From Sclerodactyla briareus (taxonomy: Eukaryota; Echinodermata; Holothuroidea; Dendrochirotida; Sclerodactylidae), in contig JAODTK010005889.1 in NCBI GenBank assembly GCA_026419785.1, forward strand, positions 358,501 through 422,500: a stretch of DNA of 64,000 nucleotides. Reading direction: 5' to 3'. Position numbers and translations under genes: made by a program. The first letter of the stretch is position 1, and each line of letters begins with the position of its first letter. The notes beneath the pieces were generated by a model. That model was not told the origin of the DNA. It ran no database searches and saw nothing but the letters and a program-made list of their open reading frames with translations. Positions 10,381 to 22,128 of this stretch are shown in pieces.

Positions 10381-12453
10381 ACGACACCACTAGTCCACCA
10401 AGGCATAACTTCGCTGTACAGGGCGCGGCAACCGGGGATAAACAATCAATGGACTGTCTAACTCTCTAATAAAACCAACGGTCACACTTGAGTTGTCCTC
10501 AACCACTGGGGACCGGGTGGGTCCGGCCCCCGCCCGTGTCTTTGCCCAGACCAACCACGGCACCACGGCAGCCTCCTGCCTGACTTCCAAAAGTGACTGC
10601 CTTTTAGGGGCCTACCACTACCATCCATGACTTGAATTGAATCGTGTTCCTATAACTGTTCGAGTCAAGACTATGGCCCACTGGCTGCGTTTGTAGTCCC
10701 TTGCTATTGTGTTGTTGTAATGATGTTACTTGCCATTGGGATCATAATAACCTTTCGCTATCCTGGGTCAAAAACTGGTCTTGAGATGGTTATCAGTTGA
10801 GCGACAGATCAGTCAGAAATATAGGCTAGGCCCTAGGTATATACTAAAGGTGTGCATGCTCGATGAACTCATAGTCATTGTGGATTAACCTAGCTAGCAA
10901 TTGTTGCTGTGTAGGATGATGTAGGCGGTTATTGATTTATTTGTATGCCTATAGCTTTCAATTTAATATGGTCATGGCTATTATAGCCATTTAGTCCTTG
11001 AACAGGAGTGTGTATGTAACGGTACCTCCACATAACCTCTGTGGAGGTATGTGTAACATTGGCGTAACAAGAGTGTTCAGTTCGTGAACTATAATGGCAT
11101 TAGGCCTAGGCCTCTGCGCTTGGCCTACACTTCTCATGACACCTGTATTTTGTGTGCTTATTACATTTCAATGCATTATTACTCGATCAGTGTAGGCTTG
11201 TCGATTTTTGAGAATTTTCACTGTCGCCTACTTGGGATAGAGGTTGAGTCCCATACTTTTTCAGTAACCGAAAACGATGCCCTGTCATTAAGAACAGAAA
11301 CATGTTTTGTTTTATTACGCTATGTGCTAATATGTTCATGGATTCTACCTGATTTTAAGTATGTTTATGACTTTCACCGTAATTATTTAAAATTCGTCAT
11401 TTTCGATGCCTCTGTTCTTAATTCTATGTTGGTTGTGCAATAATGAACCTGCTAAACTCTGCACTTTTTGGAGGGCGATAAAATTGGACTGATTAGGTCC
11501 AAGGTCGAAAGAACAAGCCATGTTCCGTCTGGGTTCTGGAAGAAAAGGCGGATTGTGGCCGCTCGAGACAGCCAATGCGGTACATATAGTCCTATATAAA
11601 ATGTTGTGGTTCATATGGCCACCACATTTTTACAGACATCGCGTAGGTCCAAAAAAGGTGAAGAAAAAAAAAATTGTATGAATCCTTGACTAGGTCGGAG
11701 CTTACTTGGATGGACAAGAAAAAAAACTTATTATCACTGTCCTTTTTATTCATCTGGGGTATTCATAACAGTGATTTGTTGGTTGCATACAGTAAAAACG
11801 AAAACGCAGTCCAGACTTTCTCGATATCGAGTTGAAAACCTCCTACAGTTCATCCCGACTCACAACCGACACTCTTCGGACTGGGGAAAGGGGATCCAGT
11901 TAAAGAAGAGAAGATGAAGGAGAGGTATTTAAATTTCAGTGTTGTGTTGATTTTGAAAAAAATGCTAGGCTGTACACCTGTAGATCCAGACATGAAGCTC
12001 TTACAGTTTTTGATTGAATTGCTTAATGTCAACAGAAAGTGGCCAACACATGTAATGGACAGTATGGCACATGATAGCAGTATGTCACATGGTACAGAAT
12101 CATCTCCCTCATTGCCCACTTTCTCAGATAAACATACTCTATCTCCTCTCTTTGAGACTGTGTAATGAACAGTGACACTAAAAGTACAAGGTCGCGTCCT
12201 TATTAGTGATGTACACTGATCTAAAACAATTGTTTCCCACAAGAGGCCAATTAATGTTTACCCCAACGAGCCAAGACACATTTGTGCAGTATTGTTCAGT
12301 GCATGATAGTGTAACTAATGTATGCTGATGTTGGTAAGAAGAGCTCGTAAGAAACTGGAAGCTGAGCATCATCAACACATCTCAATGAACATTTAAACAT
12401 AACAATTATCTATCTCCAGAACTGAAGAACGCTGCATCTGTACTCTGGACAGT
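10381..12453. other. No gene recognised
   Basis: ORFs of 119 codons (plus, 11084-11443) and 130 codons (minus, 11850-12242) are low-complexity or lack motifs and are probably chance. A small hairpin, ACCTCCACA/TGTGGAGGT, lies at 11024-11048. Confidence 0.45.
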
Positions 12454-12550
12454 TGGCGTTCTCAGAACGAGAATGGACTACAGTCCGGAAGAAGTGGAGG
12501 GACCTTGCCTCGAAAGCAAAGGTGTACAGGGGAAGGCACCAAAAACAGCT
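12454..12550 (+). pseudogene. Possible Myb/SANT-like transposon protein fragment
   Basis: One plus-strand frame reads SEREWTTVRKKWRDLASKAK (about 12461-12520). The pattern W-T-x-V-(R/K)KKW-x-DL-x-(S)KAK resembles the third helix of the Myb/SANT-like domain found in the accessory protein of PIF/Harbinger transposons and in NAIF1-like proteins. There is no intact start or remainder of the domain, and stops flank the segment. It could belong to the Harbinger remnant 4 kb away or be a chance match. Confidence 0.3.
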
Positions 12551-13834
12551 TTGTTCCCCTTTGCAATGAGTGGTTGAATTTGTTGCTTCATATATAATTT
12601 TTGGGTTCCTGATTTGGGGGAAAAACCTCGGATGAGAACATTGCAATTCATTTTAACCAACCTAATTAGTTCAGCATACATGATCATCATGGTATTAAAA
12701 ATTAAAGTGCTCTATAAATTTCCCATACATGAATCTGGAATCTGTACCGGAACTCATGTAACAAAACTAACAGACTTTTCACGTATCCTGCTTTCTGCCA
12801 ACAATCACCATGATATGCTTGGGGCAAATTAATGATGTTTGGGCCGATTACTTTGATGTAGTGTAAGCTGAGTAGTTCAATTTCACACACAAGAGATATT
12901 GCTAGCCATAGCACGGGTGGTTCAAACTCATTTGAACATAATTTGTAAAAAAAACCATTATATTTTTGCGTATCAAGCTAACGAGGAGGAAAAGTCTCTG
13001 ACATGGAGATCAGTATTCCTTGAAAAAAAATGTTGGTGAAATTTGTATGGGCCCAAGGTGCATAATGTAGCACATTGCAAAAATCTTCATTTACATCTAT
13101 TACATGTTACAGGACTAGTACAACAGTAAATGTAGAACTAAACGCTGAATTGCCCAAGTATTTTGAACTATCCACAATACCCCTCCAGTGAGATTGAAAC
13201 AGTTCAAACGGCCCCTTGCACGGTGACACACACTGTGACACACTGTGCGTAACAGTGCACGGGCGCCATCATTGCCAATAGCCACAATTGGCCAAACGTG
13301 TAATCATATACACTTGGCTCTGTGCTCCTCCACTTAGACACTACAATAATGGCACAGTCATATGGTATTACCGATGATAGCTAAGTTGTTATTTCTGTCG
13401 CCCTCAAAAATGAGCATGTTATATTTTCTGCGGAATGACTTTGTCGTGACGTCACAAGCAATATAATTGGTCCGGTTGACAGGAAGAAATATTCGCACTT
13501 CTTTGAACTCTTATTGAGTGCGTCGCCTCAACAAGATAAGAAAATTGACAATGCCATATACGACAGTAACTACATTTAATGCATTGTTTTCCATGTGGGG
13601 GGCCTCCAGTTCAGCAGATCCACCAGTGCTGGATCAAGTATTAGAGATTCTGTCGAAAGATAGTGTCCGGTATCCTACCAGAAGATGACTCTGCATTATC
13701 ACAGGTACTTCATTGCATCTGAATTGCGGTGTAGGTCTCTACCTCTTCATATCCTGTTCACTCAGTTTAATTAAGGAGGTTATCGTAGGCATGGTGCATG
13801 CAAATAAGCATTCTCACAAACTCTGACCGGGTAT
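12551..13834. other. No gene recognised
   Basis: AT-rich sequence with short ORFs only. A CRE-like palindrome TGACGTCA lies at 13447-13454, with a similar GTCGTGACGTCA context at about 42434. No other structure was seen. Confidence 0.45.
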
Positions 13835-14200
13835 TGGATCGTGGATGAGCAAGGCGATAACTCGGCGTCTTCTTCTCGACTAGTGCTCACATAATATTAT
13901 GGCAAGGGTGTAACCATCCCAACCTGCTCTCCAGGAGCTGTAATTTTACATTCCAATATCGCGACAAGACTATCAGTGAACTTCATGACCCGACCACTTA
14001 TTGGAACCTGGAGGAATGGAATTCAAGTTGCCAAAACGTGACCTGCTGGTCTCACAAAGCCGACAGACGAGACTTATTGCAAATATCCCGCACAATCCTC
14101 AGTTACCCCGTAAATCAACTGTATTACAGGATGATGTGAGAATACGCACATGCATCTGTGCATCGCAACTGCAAGTGCAGCCACCTAGTGAAAAATCGTC
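13835..14200 (+). repeat. Dispersed repeat family R1, copy B
   Basis: Diverged second copy of the repeat at 3253-3615, same orientation. It ends just before a CAGTGGCGTAGG word at 14209, which could be the end of another mobile element inserted next to it. Confidence 0.75.
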
Positions 14201-14208
14201 CGGTGACC

Positions 14209-15939
14209 CAGTGGCGTAGGAAGCATTTGAGTGGGGGGCTGAAAGTTTTGTGCCGGACAATGGGATGGGTCTAAGGTGGAGGGGGGTTCCCGTTGGGAGT
14301 GTAAGTCCCTTGTATCACCTGCATTCTGTTTTTACAGAAAAAACTTGTCTTGCTGCAATTCGTAGTTAAAACATTGGAAAAAACATTGTGATATAAAAAA
14401 AATTATTTCTGAATATCACATGAAAATGCCATCTGGAGATCACCATTTGGTCATTTGATAAGACTCTTTTTCGAAACTTTCGCTACGCTGCCGCTTTGAT
14501 CGGAAAGAATAAAGCCACTTGAACATGCGGTGTATAGGATGAAATTCATTTCAATTTGTAAAGTTTTTTCATTTACTACATGAAAAAACAATGGCCATCT
14601 GGTGCATCTGCTCGAGAACAGCCATCATTTGAAAGTTTTCGCTAAGCTTCGCGGCAATTGCCTTCATAGGATATTATCGTATTAACTACTGTGGGCTAAA
14701 AGTTTAAAAAAAAATGTTCATTCCAACTTGATTTTAATTATTTTGAATCAAAAAATATGGAGCTCCCTATCTGGCAGTAGAGAACACTTATAACACTTCA
14801 AAAATTTGAGTGCGGCAATCATTGGTGTCGCGCGCTAAAGGTGATCAGTGGCACACTAATTTATTTCACATATTTTTCTGGCCCATCTGAAACCCATAAT
14901 TTGGAGGAAAAACCATGGAAATCTCTGTGATGCATAACTTAAAGAGGTTGTAATAAAAGAAGGAATTGTAGCCAGAAGCCTATTAGCTGAATATTTCCGA
15001 GATATTTCCCAGGAATAAGTGATGAAAAGTTTTGTAAAGTTTAGGGGTGTTGCTTAATGCCATAGGCATGGAAAGGGGGGAAGTGTCTTTTCTTGCTATC
15101 TGACGACATTTGTAATTCCTGGCATGGAAATCAAAGCAGTGGTAGCGCAGTACCAGCTCAGCTGCAGCCGCCAAAGCAGTTTGACTCATTCCTGTCCGAT
15201 GAAGAGATCGGGCCGTATTGAATGTGCATCATGATCTCAGCTGATATTGAATGTGTACGTTTATGAAGGAGAAGAATACATGGCAATACACGTAATATCA
15301 GTTATTCGAACATGAAAACGACCATGAACCGAAACATTCATATTTCACTCTGCGTTCGATTTAAAAAAGATAACATCTAAGCACTGGTAATCTACAGCGA
15401 CCCATGAATGAAAGTTGGTTCAGATGCCAGGCTTATACTGTAGGGGCGTGACGGGCAGAGGAATTCAATGTGCACTCGTATGGCGTGGTTTATATATGGT
15501 GAATATGTATGTGAGGAAGGAAAACCCAACCCTACATTTAGATTCAATATATTCCAGTAAGAGTGCAAGATAATTTTTGTTTCAGTGTAATTCCACCACG
15601 AGAGACATGGGGCGGGCACTTTGTTTTTAACCGATAGTGTGAGTATAAACGCTCACTCAGGCCCGAGGGGTCTTCCGGCAGAAAATTGAATTTCTTTTGG
15701 GGAGTTTGGCTTGTGAAAGAGTGTTTTGTATGCCATGCTCAACTAAGCACTTACTGTGCAATGAATCCAAAATCCGGCACAAGACGATTGCATATTTTGA
15801 AAACGTTAAAAAAATCAATGCAAAACTGGCAATACTGTTTGTGGATGAGTAAGGGAGATTACTACTTCCTATTCATGAGAGTGATTAGATGATTTGAGGC
15901 AGTGGTTTAATTTTACTCAGTCGCATTGTTATCCACAGG
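14209..15939. other. Unclassified sequence beginning with a hAT-like terminus word
   Basis: CAGTGGCGTAGG (14209-14220) followed by G-rich sequence (GTGGGGGGCTG, GGAGGGGGGTTCC) looks like the start of a CAGTGGCG-type repeat, as at 23896 and 54487. No matching inverted end was found downstream. The rest is AT-rich with ORFs below 76 codons. At 14400-14640 the words CATCTGGAGATCACCA and CATCTGGTGCATCTGC repeat loosely. Confidence 0.35.
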
Positions 15940-16098
15940 AAAAAACAATCTTCGGAAAGGATCCGAACTTACGGGGGCGTATTCTCTCCACCTGCACACT
16001 TCAACTCAGTTCGTCGTTAGGCGGCCTGGCCAGTGCCCGCAGTGCAAATACAAGAGGAACTCCTTCAATCCAGAAGGAAAAATTTTGAGGGTGCAGCA
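15940..16098 (+). CDS. Candidate internal exon, unknown product
   Basis: A plus-strand open frame of about 53 codons is bounded by a plausible acceptor (CATTGTTATCCACAG, ending 15939) and a consensus donor (CAG|GTAAGTG at 16099). The frame includes QCPQCKYKRNSFNPEGK, with a C-x2-C pair and a basic stretch, but no family is recognised. The strength of the splice sites is the only support. It could equally be chance within an open frame, and no partner exon is seen nearby. Confidence 0.2.
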
Positions 16099-16869
16099 TA
16101 CGCAGGTAAGTGTACTCCCATCGGATTGCAGGACAACCCTCCAAAGCCATTTGCCAGGACAGGCCGCAGGGCAGGCAATTGATTTTTAACTAACATGACA
16201 GAGCATGTAATGTCTGAATAATTAATATATTAAAGATTTCAAATTCAACAACATTTTGAACGTCCGTGTATATATTGTTGGTCATATGTATTAATGCTGT
16301 GAATATCTTCTAGGACAAGTATCTGTAACTTTTGGATAATGTTATGAAGTTAATAACAATATGAAGTTTCCGTTAGGACGAGTATCTGTTTAAATTGTCT
16401 CATGAACTAAAAACAATATGAATATTTCGAGTACTGTAGATTTGGTAATGGAAATTGACCAATATAAATATTTTGGCGAAAATGTTGATGGACGAAGTTT
16501 CAGTCCTATGTAGTTAATGTTCTTCTGGTGGACCATGAGCTTTTACAGTGAATATGGTATTAACGCTGTTCTGATGCATAAACATTATAGTTCAAAAAGC
16601 CATGATGATATACTGTAGCTAAATGTTCAGGTTTTCATTTTTTTTTTTTTTTTTTTTGGGCGTGTCTCTCACACAACTAAAAACGAGATCACAAGGTGTC
16701 ATACAACTCTGCCTGAAACCAATAGAGCGCACTCCTACTCACGACTAACCAAGACTGCCAAGACTGCTTACAGCCCATTGTGTATTCCTCTGCCAATCTG
16801 TGCCCTTGTAGCTTAAGCCTGCAGCACGTGGTTCACATGGATAAACCTCCATTTGGGGGGTCAAAACTC

Positions 16870-17060
16870 GCCGCAGAATGTCCCGGCACATCTCATGTGG
16901 TTCCTGCATGTCTTTAGCCAGGTTGAACAGAACAGCAAAACAAACAGTGGTGCGACAGTGCATGCCTTGGGTCGGATATGTGGCCGACATCAAGACAAGG
17001 GAACTTCTTTCAGTTGCCCGTCACATGCTCGATGACACCCTTGTTTTTGGATGTGCTCGT
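16870..17060 (-). pseudogene. PIF/Harbinger transposase C-terminal fragment
   Basis: Minus-strand frames show, in order, GVIEHVTGN (about 17016-17042, matching the VIER-x-FG block with the catalytic Glu), KKFPCLDVGHISDPRH (about 16970-17010), and FAVLFNLAKDMQEP (about 16910-16950), equivalent to the conserved CAVLHNIA segment of HARBI1-like DDE transposases. At least two frameshifts and one stop occur. This is the piece missing from the larger transposase remnant at 19290-20062 on the same strand, so the two are probably halves of one gene. Confidence 0.7.
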
Positions 17061-18593
17061 GACTTTAAAGAATTGAAGTGACCACCATGCATGTTGGGAT
17101 TCTGAGCAAGTTTTCATTTTCAGCTGGAGGAGTTATTGGAATCTGCAGTCCCGTATCTATCATCCATCTATCTAGTGTATCAACAATTGCCTTTTTAACC
17201 CCCAAACAGACATGTATGTTTTGGGATGGGTCGACCAAACTCAATTGATTTACTTCTAGTTACATGTAATGGTTCCTCTGGTGATGGGACATTGAGGGGG
17301 TTCTAGAATTTTTTGGCTCAGGACCCATATATGAAGTACCGCAAAATGTTGTATCTCATACAAATTGTGTTGCACAGTGCTGATGTTTGGTCCTAGTGAT
17401 GGTCTAATAGCCGAACCTTCAGTTGGTTTTGCTGAAAAGTGCTTTGTGAACACAATAAGTGATTAAGTGGAAGATGAAGGGGTGTTACTCCCTACCTGAA
17501 AAAATTGGCCTGGTTTTTTGCCTCATAGTGGATAGATGATCTCTATTGTTTTTAGTAATCAATATTTCCTGAGTATGCGGCGGTTTGGCCTCAAAAACAT
17601 ATAGGCAAGGAAAACCATTGCTTCCCTTAGATGCTTTGTTATTTTTCATAACAGTTCCTAAATACCCATATTGGTTTTCTGACCCTGATTAGTTGACGAG
17701 TCAATTGAGACTGTTGATCTGCAATAAAAGGTTAGAGTGATTTGCATTACAAGTGAACCAACTATTGCATGTCCGGTTTGATTTTCAAGCTTGTATGATG
17801 CCAGGTTGATACATAGACAATTATAATATATGCTCTTGGGTTAGTATTCAGTATTAATATGAACACTCACTGGCTGAAGTATCATCTTGTTCTGCATGGC
17901 TATATATCTAGAAAATGTAAATAGAACTATCTTGGACAATACAATTTTATCTCTGTGGAAGCATGTGTGGTAGACTCTCATCCAATTATCCATGTGCATA
18001 TGCTATAGTTTTTGCAGCTCCTGTGTGCAATCTGACTGGGGTGGAGATGGCAGACAAACTCAATCCACGGAATATGGACATGGCTGTGTGCTGTGCAATG
18101 ATTTCATGAAGGAAACTTATGGGCTATACTGATGACCTATAGCAATCGAAGCGTTAAGTTGACGAAGTTGACGAAGTTGATGACGATGCATACCACCATG
18201 CCTGTGGCACAAAGATCATATGAGTTTGTAAGCAAATCATCAAATTTATTAGAAGAAGAAGCTTAAGATTGTTTAATGCTTTCATTTGGTTCATGTGGTT
18301 TATCTAAAGATGCCACGCTATATTAATGCTGAGGATGTGATTTAAAATTTTTTTTAACAAACAGGGGGGGGGCGACCCTCGCCCTCCCTTTTGAAACAGT
18401 GTTCACAGTAACGAGGCATGGCACTTTCATTCTATTAGAACAAGGCCACCCAGAAACTGAGGACAGTTTGCTAAGTGGCTATTCAAAACTTGTCGGAGCG
18501 TGCTAGTATCCAATAACAGGGTAGGCCTGACAGCCACTCTCGACATCTCATTCATGATGAGAGCTTTTTCAAACTAAATATTATTATATATTT
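17061..18593. other. Sequence separating the two transposase halves
   Basis: About 1.5 kb without recognisable coding sequence. It contains a short (GAAGTTGAC)n-like stretch at 18157-18185 and a 9-10-nt G run near 18364. With the tandem array that follows, it interrupts the Harbinger transposase and is inferred to be later inserted DNA or an intron. Confidence 0.4.
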
Positions 18594-19290
18594 CAGCTTA
18601 TCGTGCAGCGGGCCACGAATATGTTGCAAGATCGTTATTGGGTGTTGAGCGCGAGGGGAAGGGGGTTGTATCTAGATTTCTTGAAGGAAAGAGGCATTTG
18701 TCAAATAGGGCAAAAAAGGGGAGAGAATTACCTAGGATTACCTCCCTCCCCCGTAAGGGCAGGAGCTCATGGACGATTTACGAACTACCCCCGCCGCATG
18801 CTATATTAACACTAGATATATTATATAGAATTCAGCTTATCGTGCATGCGGAGCCACGAAGTCAGAAGGCAGAGTCGTTTTGGTTGTTGAGCGAGAGAGA
18901 GAGGGCGGGGGGGGGGGGACGTCTGATATTTCTTAACAAGAGGCATTTTGACAAGTGAAAAAATCTTGGGGAGGGACATCTTTACCATGAATACCTCCCC
19001 TCCCCAAGAGCAAAAGCTCATGACGTTAAAGAACCTCCCTACGCCACATCGCTTCTTAACACTTAGATGTATATAAATGTCAGCTCGTGCATGTGAGCCA
19101 GAAGTTTACTGAAAAGATCGTACTGGGTGCGAGCAAGAGGGGGGGGGGGGGGGTGTTATCTAATGATTCCTTAAGGAGAGGCATTTGTCGAATAGAAAAA
19201 ATTGGGGAGGGGACATACCCCGGAATTACCTCCCTCCCCAAAAGGGCCGAAGTTCATTGACGACTTACGAAATACCCGCCACATCGCACC
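18594..19290 (+). repeat. About 240-bp tandem repeat, three diverged units
   Basis: Units start with CAGCTTATCGTGCA at 18594, CAGCTTATCGTGCATG at 18833 and CAGCTCGTGCATG at 19081 (spacing 239 and 248). Each contains GAGCGAGAG/GAGCAAGAG followed by a G run (12 nt at 18907, 15 nt at 19139), AGAGGCATTTGTC, GGGGAGGG, ATTACCTCCC(T/C)CCCC and CTCATGACG-type words, and a CGCCACATCGC-like end. The array abuts the transposase fragment at 19290. Confidence 0.85.
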
Positions 19291-20062
19291 ATGCCCAAAA
19301 AATTATGTCAATTAACGAACTGTTGTAGAGAGATTTCGGCTTTGGTGTTCGTGGTCAGGGATGGGCGTCATCAAGCCAAGCTCAGTGGATATTTTCCCCC
19401 CGGCTTGTCACCGATTCAGTATGCCTGTTTGTGCCGCTTCGAGTACCTGCCAATGGGCTGTGGCCAATATGCGCTGCGTGCGCAGAGCAGGCATCGGCCA
19501 CAATTTGTTAGTTATTTTGTACTGTGTGTCAGACATCAGCTGTTCCATTAAGCGTTTTATCACGTTCCGATTGATGTACACGTAGGCTCATCGCCGAGCT
19601 GGAACCCCTGAGCAGAACGTGTGTGCAGTCAACTGCGCTTACAAACGCGAGGGAACTGACACTTGCGTTGAAGCCTTGCTGCGCGCTGTGATCTCGGCAT
19701 GGGGGCTCGGGCACTTGAATTACTTCGTCCTTCATCCCGGAATAGGTTGTGGAGTAACTGTCCGAACAATCCTACAACGCACTGGCCCGAACTCACCACG
19801 TGGTGATCCCCGTGCCGTGTGGCCAGTCACGTAGCGTAAAAACGCAGCGCTATGAATCTGTAGACGGCCCCAGTCTATCGCATGGCTACGCTTGCGTGGA
19901 GGTTCAGTTGACTCCAGAGCAAATCGAGCAGTTGCATCACGCCTCTCCGGGTGAATCCGGTGCTCTCGTGCATGTCTTCATCCTCATAGCGGTCCGAGAG
20001 GATACCTCGATCTCTAAAAATTCGCTCTCTCCGCAAGCCGGCGGCAACTCTTTCCCCTAATA
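19290..20062 (-). pseudogene. PIF/Harbinger transposase (HARBI1-like), N-terminal and central part, frameshifted
   Basis: Minus-strand frames give the family blocks in order: ERIFRDRGILSDRYEDED and GVMQLLDLLWSQL (about 19930-20035, N-terminal helical region), FIALRFYAT (about 19835-19862, matching the LRFFATG block), QQGFNASVSSLAFVSAVDCT followed by H (about 19618-19680, equivalent to GFP-x-V-x-GAVDGTH with the first catalytic Asp), INRNVIKRLMEQLMSDTQYK (about 19510-19575) and LMTPIPDHEHQ (about 19345-19380, the block following the second catalytic Asp). DDE transposases of this family cut and paste the element into 3-bp TWA targets. Frameshifts and stops between nearly every block show that it is inactive. 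The third acidic block lies at 17.0 kb. The sequence is more GC-rich than its surroundings. Confidence 0.85.
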
Positions 20063-20243
20063 GTAGTTGTGTGCGAAGCCAGGCTATTACTGAAAGCGGT
20101 AAACTATGTGAAGTGAGTGCCAGAATTCAAAACTACCGCCACATCAGTCACATGACACACTAAGACCTATCTACGTTCCGTGTTGACGAGACGTAGACTA
20201 AGTCCTGTAACAGTACTTAGCGAAATGCTCTCTAAGTCCGATA

Positions 20244-20305
20244 CACTAAGAAGACGCTATTAAGCCAATAAGAGCGTCTTAGTGCTTTGTGAAAAAAGGC
20301 CCCAG
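20244..20305 (-). repeat. Probable Harbinger-type terminal sequence with hairpin
   Basis: An imperfect inverted repeat, CACTAAGAAGACGCT/AGCGTCTTAGTG (20244-20284), is followed by CTTTGTGAAAAAAGGCCCC (ends about 20303). On the minus strand this reads GGGGCC, a T run, CACAAAG, then CACTAAGACGCT, a layout seen at ends of many Harbinger elements and derived MITEs. It lies about 200 bp upstream of the transposase N-terminus, so it may be the 5' end of that element. The opposite end was not found. Confidence 0.5.
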
Positions 20306-21889
20306 GGTACTGTACTTTAAACCTGCGCGAATCCTCCACCAGATACACGCACCCGGAAATCCCCGGCGTCTTGCAAATTGCCTAACCGTCGTTTGTCCCT
20401 GCTATAATCCCTTGAGCTGAGACTAGCCTGAAGGCAACAGGTACCATCTTTTTGTTATGACACGATCGGGGTTCGGTATAGTTATAGTATATAATACGAT
20501 ATGTATATACGATTGGCCAGCCCCCTCCTACTTCCCCTCATTGAACAACTTTAATGAGGAACAGCCAGACCCTGCGTCGGGGAGCAATTGGTGGTTCGTC
20601 GGGGGAAAAAAACACGAAAAAAGGAAACGAAGGGAAAATTGAAAAGACAAACATGAAAATGTGGAAATGTAGAGTGTGATGGTAGAGGGTAGGCCCGGCA
20701 GGCTCGTAGCCACCTCTTCCAGTCAGGGGAGAAGTGTTTCCCCAAGGCTGCGCACTGGGGCGAGGTGAACTTGTGTGTGTCCCGTCTAGCGACGGTCCAT
20801 GACCCCCTCCCCCCTCCCCGGCAGAATCATGGCACCGTCTCTGCCAGTATAATATAGCTACGCTGCCCAGTAGTACTAATTGCCCGTTCGGCGCTCCATG
20901 AACGCATCCGCCGGGCTTGCGCAGTCCGCAGAAATCGCTCACTGTCGATTCCTGCGCCAGCAATCTGCGGATGAGCTGCGATTGCGGACCCGTGGATGGC
21001 ACCTTCTGTTATTCCTACCGCCTCTCGGATGACGCAGGGCCCTGCCGAGGCGCCTGCGCTTGCGGGCTTAGTGGATGGCGAGCTCAAGAACATGGAACAC
21101 ATAGTTACTGTCCAGTGGCCAAAATGCTCCAGGTCATTCAAATGAAATATCAATTCTAAAACCGTCTGGTTCCATAACCAGTTGGGAACTAATTTAGTGT
21201 ATCCTCGGCCTATTTATAGCATACGGTATTTGCACGCAGCAACCAAGACGTTCACGATTGCGCTTGTTCACACACTACGTCACGGCTAATGCAAGAGTGC
21301 GTCTTAATATAGCGCCTCGTTCCCCCAAAACAGGTAAAACACCAAATTCGTACATGTAGTTCAGAGGCCGTCATGGATTAATAACTGAAGTGAAGCAAGC
21401 AGATACTGATAACGTGAACCTCAGGTTACGTAGAAAGAAAAAAAAAAACAACCAATGAAACCTCGATACTGAACGGCTCCCGATGTCGGCTTTTTACAGC
21501 CCTTAACGGTGTTCACTATCAAAACATCTGGGCCGAGTTGACCCAGATTTAGGTCAGAAGGGAACTAGGTAAATATTTTTACAGAGTAGATACCAACCAC
21601 CTCACCAGCCCTTCTCAAATAGATGTCTGGCGTCGGGGAAAAAAAAATGTGTAGGCGCCGAATACCCCCGTCCCCCCTGCATCCACACTCGACTAAACTC
21701 GACTGACTGATGAGAGCTCGCTACGCCATGCCAGGGGACGGGCGTTATGATCAGATGATAAGATAGATATTGCGGTAAAGTCGTATGCCAAAGAGTGATT
21801 TTCACTTGAGTGTGAGCAATTGTGCCACAACTTCAGGAACACATAGACCCATTCCGTTCAGGGCTGAAAGTTACATGGTGCAAGAATAC
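20306..21889. other. No gene recognised; GC-rich island
   Basis: A stretch of open frames with high GC at 20690-21080 (154 codons minus at 20538-21002; 108 codons minus at 20827-21153) shows no recognisable domain in any frame. It may be intronic to the SLC26-like gene or part of another repeat. An A-run lies at 21437. Confidence 0.4.
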
Positions 21890-22008
21890 CTTGGGATGTT
21901 GACCACTGCTATGGTGACTCCTGCCATGATATCCCCCAGGAGTTGCCTCTTCACGTCGTACCGAGGAAGCCAGACCAGGAAGGGGAACCATGCTTTCAGC
22001 TGCTCCTC
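21890..22008 (-). CDS. SLC26-family anion transporter, one internal exon
   Basis: The minus-strand frame contains KAWFPFLVWLPRYDVKR followed by QLLGDIMAGVTIAVVNIP. It matches the start of the SLC26/SulP membrane domain: the FPxLxWLPxY motif just before TM1 and the LLGDxxAGxTVxxxxIPQG motif of TM1. SLC26 proteins move sulfate, chloride, bicarbonate or related anions across the plasma membrane. The frame is free of stops, unlike the transposon remnants around it. Homology ends after IP at CCAAG|GTATTC, a good splice donor at exactly the position where the family continues with QGxAYA. The 5' border (about 22008, after an in-frame stop) is less sure; an acceptor before GAGCAGCTG is possible. Flanking exons were not found, so introns must exceed several kb or the gene is broken. 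The subfamily cannot be assigned from one exon. Confidence 0.85.
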
Positions 22009-22128
22009 CAAGAGAACTCATCCCACTTCTGTCGAGCTCGATCAGCGATCGCTTTCCTGGGAGCGCCCTCTCTGGCGAATGTAGTCCTCAATTCATCTTC
22101 GCTGTACACCAGTCTCTCTATAGTAACC

